Positions 1 to 6,044 of a DNA stretch of 13,151 nucleotides are shown in pieces. This DNA is from CAZKTF01 sp964555565 (GTDB lineage: Bacteria; Planctomycetota; JAJSAM01; JAKLKS01). Position 1 is the first letter of the stretch, and every line of letters starts with the position of its first letter. The stretch is taken from contig CAZKTF010000093.1 of the NCBI GenBank assembly GCA_964555565.1, forward strand, positions 1 through 13,151. Reading direction: 5' to 3'. Under the pieces are notes generated by a model. The model had not been told where the DNA came from, ran no database searches, and worked only from the letters and a program-made list of their open reading frames with translations. The position numbers were made by a program, and so were the translations under genes.

Positions 1-1814
1 CGCGGGCGGCCCGTCTGCGCGGGAGCGTCCGGCGGCTCCTGGAGACGCTCAACGGGGCCCGCGCCGTCGCCGCGGACGCGGCGCGCAGCGCGTGGGACGC
101 GGTCCGGGCGATCCGTCGCGCGCTCCGGCCCGGGCTCCGCGCGCAGCGCCTCCTCTGGAAGAACGGGGCCCCGGAGTTCGGGCTCCTCCCCGCGGGGCTC
201 CGCGCCGCGGGGTTCGGCCCGCCGGGCGGGGAGGTCGTCCTCCGCGTCCTTCCCGGCGTCCACCCGGACGGGACCCCCTGCGACGAGGTCCCCGCGGTGT
301 CCGTCGCCGACCTGGGCCCCGGGGAGTCCCTCGCGGGGGGCCTCGAGGACCTGGGGGGCGGGCGGTACCGCCTCGTCCTCGGGGCCGGCCCCGGGAGCGC
401 CGCGGTCACGGTCACGGCCTGCGGGACGACGCGGACCTCCCGGGTCCTCTCCCTCGGACCCCCGGGCGCCCTGGGGACTACGCCCCCGTGGGGGGACTCG
501 GGGAGCCCGCCCGCCTCGATCGCCTACGCGAGCCCGGCGGCCTCCTGGCGCGCCGGGGTGGCGGCGGCCCCGAACGTCCCCCTCGTGACGGGAGGGAGCC
601 CCGCGGCCTACGTCTTCACGCTGGACCCCGCTCTGCCCGCCGGGCTGACGATGGACCCTGCCACGGGGGCGATCGCGGGGACGCCGGTCGCCGGGAGCGC
701 GACCGCGGACTACGAGGTCACCGCCACGAACCTCCACGGGAGCGTCTCGACCCCGATCTCGATCCAGGTGACCCCGGCGCTCCCGGCGGGCGTGGAGTGG
801 CTGGAGGACGGCTTCGCCGTCGAGCCCTTCCTCGAGGACCTCCCGGTCCCCGTCAAGATGGCGCTCGCGCGCGACGGCCGGCTCTTCTTCAACGAGCTCG
901 CGAGCGGGAACGTCCGCGTGGTGGCGTCCGACGGGACGCTCCGGGCGGCCCCCTTCGCGACGGTGGCCGTGCAGACGGGGGGGGAGCGGGGCCTCCTCGG
1001 GCTCGCGCTCGCGCCGGACTTCCCGTCGAGCGGGCACCTCCTCCTCTACGCCATCGTCCCCGCGGCCGGTCCGCGGCCGGTGCGCGGCCAGGTCCTCCGC
1101 TTCACCGCGGCCGGCGACGTGGCCGCCGGTCCCCCCGAGGTCCTCGTGGACGACATCCCGGCGGGCCTCGTCCAGAACGGCGGCGACGTCCAGTTCGGGC
1201 CGGACGGGAAGATCTACGTCTCGGTCGGGGACACCGGGGACTCCTCCCTCGCCCAGCAGGACGGGGCGCGGGCGGGCCGCGTCCTGCGGTTCGAGCCGGA
1301 CGGCACGATCCCGGGGGACAACCCGGTCCCCGGGGACCCCGAGTGGTGCCGGGGCCTCAGGAACTCCTTCGACATCGTCTTCCACGCGGGCACGGGGGGG
1401 CTCTTCGGCACCGAGAACGGGCCCGCCTTCGGCGACGAGGTGAACTACCTCCAGCGCGGGAAGAACTACGGGTGGGAGTCGCTCCCCCCCGAGTACCCCA
1501 TCCCGGGGATCGGGTTCCGCGTCAAGCAGTGGACCCGGGTCATCGTCCCGACGGGCCTCCTCTTCCACTCCGGGACCGGCTTCGGGCCCGCCTACGAGGA
1601 CGACCTCTTCGTGCTCGGGTACGACGACGCCGACCTCCGCCGCCTCGTCCTCTCCGGGCCCGACCTCACCGACCTCGACGCGGAGATCCCCTTCGCCCGC
1701 TGGGACGACACCGGGTCCGTGGACCGCAAGCCGCTCGACATCGTCGAGACCCCCGCCGGCGACCTCCTCGTCTCGTGCTTCACCACGATCTGGAGGATCT
1801 ACAGGTATCCGTGA
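1..1814 (+). CDS. Exported He_PIG plus glucose/sorbosone dehydrogenase-like beta-propeller protein (5' partial)
   Basis: The frame is open from base 3 to the TGA at 1812-1814, so the gene starts before the window. An ATG-type start near base 297 would cut off a region with the same codon bias. Order of parts: an alpha-helical stretch (about 3-150), a beta-rich Ig-like stretch (about 220-460), a He_PIG putative Ig module (about 517-776, motif ALPAGLTMDPATGAIAGTP), then a GSDH (PF07995-type) six-bladed propeller (about 790-1811). Propeller landmarks are GERGLLGLALAPDF, NGGDVQFGPDGKIYVSVGD, GLRNSFD (Arg at 1359, Asn at 1362), ENGP...GDEVN and GKNYGWE. Known members are periplasmic or secreted PQQ-dependent aldose dehydrogenases. 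Here the usual His before NGG, equivalent to the general base His144 of soluble glucose dehydrogenase, is Gln (CAG at 1173-1175), so ordinary sugar oxidation is doubtful. It lies 270 bases before the DUF1800 gene, with which it shares the He_PIG module. The family call is firm; the activity and substrate are unknown. Confidence 0.85.
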   Translation, partial: RAARLRGSVRRLLETLNGARAVAADAARSAWDAVRAIRRALRPGLRAQRLLWKNGAPEFGLLPAGLRAAGFGPPGGEVVLRVLPGVHPDGTPCDEVPAVSVADLGPGESLAGGLEDLGGGRYRLVLGAGPGSAAVTVTACGTTRTSRVLSLGPPGALGTTPPWGDSGSPPASIAYASPAASWRAGVAAAPNVPLVTGGSPAAYVFTLDPALPAGLTMDPATGAIAGTPVAGSATADYEVTATNLHGSVSTPISIQVTPALPAGVEWLEDGFAVEPFLEDLPVPVKMALARDGRLFFNELASGNVRVVASDGTLRAAPFATVAVQTGGERGLLGLALAPDFPSSGHLLLYAIVPAAGPRPVRGQVLRFTAAGDVAAGPPEVLVDDIPAGLVQNGGDVQFGPDGKIYVSVGDTGDSSLAQQDGARAGRVLRFEPDGTIPGDNPVPGDPEWCRGLRNSFDIVFHAGTGGLFGTENGPAFGDEVNYLQRGKNYGWESLPPEYPIPGIGFRVKQWTRVIVPTGLLFHSGTGFGPAYEDDLFVLGYDDADLRRLVLSGPDLTDLDAEIPFARWDDTGSVDRKPLDIVETPAGDLLVSCFTTIWRIYRYP

Positions 1815-1865
1815 GGCGCAGGTTCCTGGCTGTCCGGAGCGGGTCGCTTGCCGTGGACGAACGGC

Positions 1866-1937
1866 GGGTAGGGGTATGGGTAAGGGCAGGGGAGAATCGC
1901 CCCGAGGCTGCCCGTACCCTTCCCCCTACCCCTGCCC
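1866..1937. repeat. G-run/C-run inverted repeat with G-quadruplex potential on both strands
   Basis: In the gap between the propeller gene and the DUF1800 gene, five G runs of three or four (GGGTAGGGGTATGGG, then TAAGGGCAGGGG) occupy 1866-1892. They face a matching set of C runs at 1911-1937 (CCCGTACCCTTCCCCC, then TACCCCTGCCC). GGGTAGGGG (1866-1874) pairs perfectly with CCCCTACCC (1923-1931), GGGTA with TACCC further in, and GGGCA with TGCCC, giving a long imperfect hairpin. Either strand alone also meets the usual pattern for a four-tract quadruplex. There is no T run, so it is not a textbook intrinsic terminator. It could be an interspersed palindromic repeat, a structure that ends or insulates transcription after the propeller gene, or a 5' leader element of the DUF1800 operon. 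Confidence 0.6.
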
Positions 1938-2036
1938 GCCTCCGCTGCGAGAAGCGCACCACTCAATCCAGCGAGGAACCGATCCCGCCCGCGGAGGTCC
2001 CCGACCCCCACGCGGGTGCCAGAATGGGGTACGATC

Positions 2037-2058
2037 ATGACGGTCGTCATCCCCGGGG
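2037..2058. promoter_or_regulatory. Candidate operator or leader hairpin upstream of the DUF1800 operon
   Basis: A perfect short inverted repeat, ATGAC-GGTC-GTCAT (2037-2050), is followed at once by the palindrome CCCCGGGG (2051-2058). The pair lies 26 bases before the DUF1800 ATG. Just before it is one of the few less GC-rich stretches here, including TACGAT (2030-2035), a four-of-six match to a sigma-70 -10 box, but no convincing -35 is seen. If TACGAT is a -10 box, the repeat would overlap the transcription start as an operator would. It could also be a small leader hairpin, or chance. Confidence 0.3.
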
Positions 2059-2067
2059 TGCCGGGCC

Positions 2068-2079
2068 GAGGAGAAGGAG
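2068..2079 (+). promoter_or_regulatory. Ribosome binding site that decides the DUF1800 start
   Basis: GAGGAGAAGGAG ends five bases before the ATG at 2085. It is the strongest Shine-Dalgarno match around. It selects this ATG, which opens directly into a signal peptide, over the in-frame ATG at 2016. Confidence 0.75.
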
Positions 2080-2084
2080 CCCCC

Positions 2085-4493
2085 ATGCGACACCGAGCCT
2101 TCGCCGCGGCGGGCCTCGCGGGCCTGCTGGCGCTGGTCTCCCCCGCGCCCGCGGGCGCGCAGGAGGTCCCGGAGCCGAACACGGTCTACGAGTTCGACAC
2201 CGTCCTGGCCCCGGTCTGCGTGGACGGGGCGTTCCCCCTCTCGATCCTGACGGTGGGCGGCCCGATCGGCGGGACCCTCCAGGCCACGACCGACGACCGG
2301 GGCCGCGTCTCCGGGACGGTCACCCTCGCGGGCGAGGACTTCCAGGTCTCGGGCTGGGTCCGCTTCCGCGACGGGGACGACAGCGTCCACCTCGTCGCGA
2401 AGGGGCCCTCGAACCGGTTCACGTTCTCGGGGACGCTCGAGGCGGTCGGCTTCTCGGGCTCGGTCCGCGGGAAGGGCCCCATGGCACCGGGCCTCAACAC
2501 CTTCATCCTGGACCTCGGCGCCGCCGACGCCACGGTGGCCTCCGCCACCATCGTGATCCCCCCGGGCGCCGCCTCCGGCGCGGGGACGCTCGACGTCTGC
2601 GGCCCCACGCTCCCGCTCACCGGGAGGCTCCGGGTCGGCGGGACCCTGCACCTCTCGCTCCACGCGGGGGGCTTCCGGTGGAAGGGCACGGGCCCCGTGG
2701 GCGCCTCGCCGGACTCGGTGTCGGTCTCCTGGAGCGCGCGCGGCTTCGGCGCGAAGGTCCGCGGGGAGGGGATGGCGCTCGAGGTCGTGCCCCCGCCCTC
2801 GGGGCTCGTCTACGCGCAGTCCGCCGTGGAGTTCGAGGCGGAGGAGCCCGCGGCCCCGGACGTCCCCGTCGCGGGGGGCGGCCCCGTGCTCTCCTGGACC
2901 GTCGAGCCCGCGCTCCCGGCCGGGCTCGCCCTCGACCCGCTGACGGGGGTGATCGCCGGGACCCCCGTCCTCCCCGCGGCCGCCGCGGACTACACCGTGA
3001 CCGCCGGGAACCTCGCGGGCTCGGCCACGGCGACCGTGAACCTCTCGGTGCGCATCAACCGCGCCTACTCCTTCGCGCCGGAGGCCCGCGCGCTCACCGA
3101 CGACGACCTCCGCCACTTCCTCGGGCGGACCCACTTCGGCGTCAAGGACGCGGAGCTCGCCTCCCTCCGGGCCGCGGGCCTCGACGCCGCCATCGACGAC
3201 ATGCTCGACTTCCGCTCCGGCACCGCCGTGGAGGCCGCCGCGTTCCCCGAGCTCGTCAACGCCTCCGACCCGCCGGGGCTCCAGGGCGGCTTCCCCAACG
3301 CCGGGGACCTCTCGCGGTGGTGGCTCCGCATCATGGTGGAGACCGACCGCCCCTTCCAGGAGGTCCTCGCGTTCTTCTGGCACGACCACTTCTCGGTGTC
3401 CACGAACACCCTGGACGGCGGGATGACCCACTGGATGGTGGGCTACGCGAACCTCTTCCGCCACGGGGGGACCGGGAACCTGCGCGACCTCCTGCTCGCG
3501 ATGGCGAGGGACCCGGCGATGCTCCGGTACCTGGACGGGTACGTGAACACGCGCACCGCGCCCAACGAGAACTTCGGGCGGGAGTTCTGGGAGCTGTTCA
3601 CCCTGGGCGTGGACAACGGGTACACGCAGGCCGACATCGTGCAGGCCGCCCGCGCGTTCACCGGCTACCGCGCGCGGTACATCTCGGCCACGGGCCAGTA
3701 CGTGATGGAGTTCGACCCGAACCGCCACGACACCGGGTCGAAGACCATCCTCGGCACGACGATCCCGGGGCAGAGCCTCACGGACGACTACGCCGCGGTC
3801 GTGGACATCACGCTGGCGAACCGGCCCGTGGCCGAGTACCTGACGAGGAAGCTCTTCGAGGACTTCTGCTACGCGGGCCCGCCGCAGTCCCTCGTGGACT
3901 CCATGGCCGCGACGCTGCGGGGGGCGAACTGGGAGCTGAAGCCGTTCCTCAAGGCGCTGCTCCGCTCCGAGGCGTTCTACTCCAGCCGCTCGCGGTTCGC
4001 CCTCGTCAAGAGCCCCGTCGAGTACGGCGTCGGGTTCATGCGCAGCACCAACCTGCGGCTCCCGGTGGGCACCGTGGACTACTTCATGGGGCAGCTGGGG
4101 CAGCAGCCCACGCTCCCCCCCACCGTCAACGGCTGGCCCCTCGGGACCCTCTGGCTCTCGGCGGCGGCCATGGTGAACCGGACGAACCTCGTCTACAGCA
4201 GCGTCGGGGACACGGCCCGCCAGCGGGCGCAGGGGATCGAGATCGCCGCCATCCTCCCGCCCATCCCCCAGCGCACGGCGGACGCCGTGGTGGACGCGAT
4301 GGCGTCCCTCCTCAGGGTCCCGCTCGCGGCCGCGGAGCGCACGCGCCTCATCGACTACCTCAACTCCTACCGGCAGGCCAACGGCACGATCGTCCCGTCG
4401 CCCTTCGACGGCTCGAACCAGGCGCAGCTGGACGAGCGGGTGCGGGGGCTCCTCTACATCCTGGTCCAGAACCCGATCTACCACCTGCGTTGA
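2085..4493 (+). CDS. Secreted DUF1800 protein with N-terminal beta region and He_PIG domain
   Basis: 802 residues. The ATG at 2085 follows a strong Shine-Dalgarno site and opens a Sec signal peptide (basic MRHR, hydrophobic 5-18, likely cut at AGA/QE after residue 25). Residues about 27-240 are a Gly/Ser/Thr-rich, beta-predicted region I do not recognise. It holds two related stretches, VGFSGSVRGKG and RGFGAKVRGEG. Residues about 240-324 are a He_PIG module (ALPAGLALDPLTGVIAGTP). DUF1800 runs from about 335 to the end, with its hallmarks FWHDHF (W432, H433, D434, H435), NENFGREFWELFTLGV (from N494), AARAFTGY, KTILG and LLRSEAFYS. Usual DUF1800 proteins are about 450-600 residues, so this one is enlarged. 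DUF1800 has no established biochemical role. The protein is typically exported and encoded beside DUF1501, as here, where the next gene begins 14 bases later. Family and export are firm; function is unknown. Confidence 0.92.
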   Translation: MRHRAFAAAGLAGLLALVSPAPAGAQEVPEPNTVYEFDTVLAPVCVDGAFPLSILTVGGPIGGTLQATTDDRGRVSGTVTLAGEDFQVSGWVRFRDGDDSVHLVAKGPSNRFTFSGTLEAVGFSGSVRGKGPMAPGLNTFILDLGAADATVASATIVIPPGAASGAGTLDVCGPTLPLTGRLRVGGTLHLSLHAGGFRWKGTGPVGASPDSVSVSWSARGFGAKVRGEGMALEVVPPPSGLVYAQSAVEFEAEEPAAPDVPVAGGGPVLSWTVEPALPAGLALDPLTGVIAGTPVLPAAAADYTVTAGNLAGSATATVNLSVRINRAYSFAPEARALTDDDLRHFLGRTHFGVKDAELASLRAAGLDAAIDDMLDFRSGTAVEAAAFPELVNASDPPGLQGGFPNAGDLSRWWLRIMVETDRPFQEVLAFFWHDHFSVSTNTLDGGMTHWMVGYANLFRHGGTGNLRDLLLAMARDPAMLRYLDGYVNTRTAPNENFGREFWELFTLGVDNGYTQADIVQAARAFTGYRARYISATGQYVMEFDPNRHDTGSKTILGTTIPGQSLTDDYAAVVDITLANRPVAEYLTRKLFEDFCYAGPPQSLVDSMAATLRGANWELKPFLKALLRSEAFYSSRSRFALVKSPVEYGVGFMRSTNLRLPVGTVDYFMGQLGQQPTLPPTVNGWPLGTLWLSAAAMVNRTNLVYSSVGDTARQRAQGIEIAAILPPIPQRTADAVVDAMASLLRVPLAAAERTRLIDYLNSYRQANGTIVPSPFDGSNQAQLDERVRGLLYILVQNPIYHLR

Positions 4494-4507
4494 GCGGAGG
4501 ACGCGCC

Positions 4508-5800
4508 ATGGACGGAAACTGCGGCTGCGCGCGGCACCTGCCGGGGGGAGTCTCCCGGCGGGACCTGCTCCGATCGGGCGCGGCGGCGGCGGGGATCCTC
4601 GCCCTGGGGCCGCTGGGGCGCTTCCTCCCCACGGCGTCCGGCACCCCCCTCGACCAGACCCGGTTCGTGGTGCTGAACCTCTTCGGCGGCAACGACACGC
4701 TGAACATGTTCGTCCCGGTGAACCTCCAGCCCTACTACGACCGGAGGCCCGGCCTGGCGCTCCTGCCGGGCGAGACCCTCTCCCTCGCGACGGGCCCCGG
4801 CGCCACCGCCGCCTACCGGCTCCACCCCGCCATGCCGCGGCTCGCGGCGCTGTGGGCCGAGGGCTCGGTCGCCGCCGTGAACCGCGTCGGCTACCCCGAC
4901 GCGAACCTCAGCCACTTCACCAGCATGGACATCTTCAGCCTCGGCGTCCGCAACGGCTTCGGCGGGCTCGGCGTCCCGGAGAGCGGGTGGCTCGCCCGGT
5001 ACGCCGACCTGTACGCCGCCACGCCCATGGGCGCGGTCGCGGTGGGCGTCGGGAGGCCGCTGGACTTCGCGGGCGGCACGTCGAACCCGTTCCTCGTGAA
5101 CGACCTGGCCTCCTTCAGGCTCACCCTCAACCAGGGGAGCCCCGCCCAGGTCTACCGGCTGGAGGTCGCGAAGCAGATCCTCGCGGGCTTCTCGGGGACC
5201 GGGGTCTCCGCCGACGCGCGGAACGCCCTCTCCCAGGCCCACGACCTGGCGGACCAGGTCCAGGCGGCGCTGGCGGCCTACACCACCAGCGCGACCTTCG
5301 GGAGCAGCTACATCGGCCAGCGGATGCGCGACGTGGCGGTCCTCGTCCAGGCCGGCTTCGAGACGCGCGTGTTCTACGCCGGCACCGGCGGCTACGACAC
5401 CCACGGCGGGCAGGGCACCGCCTCGGGCTACCACGCCGCGCTCCTCGGCCAGGTGGACCAGGCCGTCGGGGCCTTCGCCCAGGACATGAAGGACCGCGGT
5501 GTCTGGAACAAGACCGTGATCGCGATCATCACCGAGTTCGGGCGACGCAACTACGTGAACGGCTCCGCCGGGACCGACCACGGGCACGGCTTCTGCGAAC
5601 TCCTCGTGGGCGGCGCCGTGAAGGGCGGCACCTACGGCCCGGGCCTCGTCGAGGCCGACATCAACGCCGAGTACCCGTCCTACGCCGTGGACTTCCGCGC
5701 GATCTACAAGGAAGTCCTCGGGAACCACCTGGGCGCCGACCCGGCCCCGGTCTTCCCCGAGCCCCTGGAGATCGACACGACGCTCGGGCTCATCGCGTAG
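4508..5800 (+). CDS. Tat-exported DUF1501 protein (alkaline phosphatase/sulfatase-like fold)
   Basis: 430 residues. The ATG at 4508 is preceded by GAGCGGAGG seven bases upstream. The N-terminus has a twin-arginine signal (SRRDLL at 16-21, then a hydrophobic Ala/Gly/Leu stretch to about 37), so it is probably exported folded. DUF1501 signatures: FGGNDTLN (59-66), LHPAMPRLAALW, GYPDANLSHFTSMD (S135, H136), GGYDTHGGQ (294-302), TEFGRR (342-347) and GTDHGHG (D357, H358, H360). The Asp/His-rich motifs match the metal-site positions expected from the family's relation to the alkaline phosphatase superfamily, but no substrate is established. Length and C-terminus look complete. It forms an operon with the DUF1800 gene 14 bases upstream, the usual pairing. 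A toxin-antitoxin remnant starts immediately after its stop codon, which suggests a past rearrangement at the operon's 3' end. Confidence 0.93.
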   Translation: MDGNCGCARHLPGGVSRRDLLRSGAAAAGILALGPLGRFLPTASGTPLDQTRFVVLNLFGGNDTLNMFVPVNLQPYYDRRPGLALLPGETLSLATGPGATAAYRLHPAMPRLAALWAEGSVAAVNRVGYPDANLSHFTSMDIFSLGVRNGFGGLGVPESGWLARYADLYAATPMGAVAVGVGRPLDFAGGTSNPFLVNDLASFRLTLNQGSPAQVYRLEVAKQILAGFSGTGVSADARNALSQAHDLADQVQAALAAYTTSATFGSSYIGQRMRDVAVLVQAGFETRVFYAGTGGYDTHGGQGTASGYHAALLGQVDQAVGAFAQDMKDRGVWNKTVIAIITEFGRRNYVNGSAGTDHGHGFCELLVGGAVKGGTYGPGLVEADINAEYPSYAVDFRAIYKEVLGNHLGADPAPVFPEPLEIDTTLGLIA

Positions 5801-5801
5801 G

Positions 5802-5978
5802 CCGGTGTCGCAGGGCCGCTCTCCCGACCGGAGCCATGCCATCCAAGCCGCGGTCCGGGAGAAGCTGGAGCGGTGGCGGCGCCGCTGTCTCGCGGAGGAG
5901 TGCGCCCGCCTCGACCCGGACGAGGAACGCGGTCTCGCGGAGGAGCGCCTGGCGGGTGAAGCGTGGCCCGCGTCCTGA
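5802..5978 (+). pseudogene. N-terminally truncated MazE-like (ribbon-helix-helix) antitoxin remnant
   Basis: This frame reads about 57 codons from GTG 5805 to TGA 5976-5978. The peptide contains QGRSPDRSHAIQAAVREKL, which resembles the second half of a CopG/MetJ-type ribbon-helix-helix domain (pattern GRFPNRSxAIQxAVxEKL). It continues with LAEECARLDPDEERGLAEE and ends AWPAS, like the toxin-binding tail of antitoxins paired with MazF (pattern LDPxEExALAEEGL...WPxY). The N-terminal beta strand that binds DNA, and a proper start with a ribosome binding site, are missing. Homology begins at the DUF1501 stop codon itself. The tail overlaps the GTG of the next fragment, as in intact pairs. The family assignment is from pattern memory, not a search. 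It might still be translated by coupling to the DUF1501 gene, but DNA binding would not be expected. Confidence 0.5.
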
Positions 5979-6022
5979 GGGGCGACGTCCGCTGGGCCCT
6001 CGTGGACATCGTCGGGTCGTAG
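5963..6022 (+). pseudogene. Truncated MazF/PemK-like toxin remnant (first ~19 codons)
   Basis: GTG 5963 lies inside the 3' end of the antitoxin fragment, in another frame, giving the start/stop overlap usual for such pairs. The peptide VARVLRGDVRWALVD resembles the start of MazF-family RNases (pattern LRGDIWWxDLxP, where the conserved RGD/W segment forms the first strand). After Asp the likeness stops, and TAG follows at 6020-6022. MazF toxins are about 110-120 residues, so more than four fifths is missing and no RNase could be made. The break lies next to GGGGCTGTCTCAGAAC (6023-6038), which resembles an insertion sequence end. Because the fragment is so short, the call depends on its position behind the antitoxin-like tail. 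Confidence 0.45.
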
Positions 6023-6044
6023 GGGCTGTCTCAGAACTCCTCGA

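Noticed and set aside
1799..2182. Minus-strand frame of 127 codons across the 270-base gap.
   Set aside because: It includes a Pro/Tyr run read from the C-rich repeat, has no ribosome site or motif, and overlaps both flanking genes.
1926..4484. Minus-strand open frame of about 850 codons antisense to the DUF1800 gene.
   Set aside because: Composition is Glu/Arg/Val/Gly-rich with no motifs, and it mirrors the codon bias of the real plus-strand gene.
92..4507. A stop-free frame running more than 1,400 codons ahead of, and in frame with, the DUF1501 gene.
   Set aside because: The translation is low-complexity Arg/Pro/Gly without domains, and other frames hold clear genes with signal peptides and family motifs. 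Stop codons are rare simply because the DNA is so GC-rich. Only the part from 4508 is a gene.
6023..6044. Possible shared terminator between the converging plus-strand remnant and the minus-strand repeat protein.
   Set aside because: No stable hairpin or T run is visible in these 22 bases.
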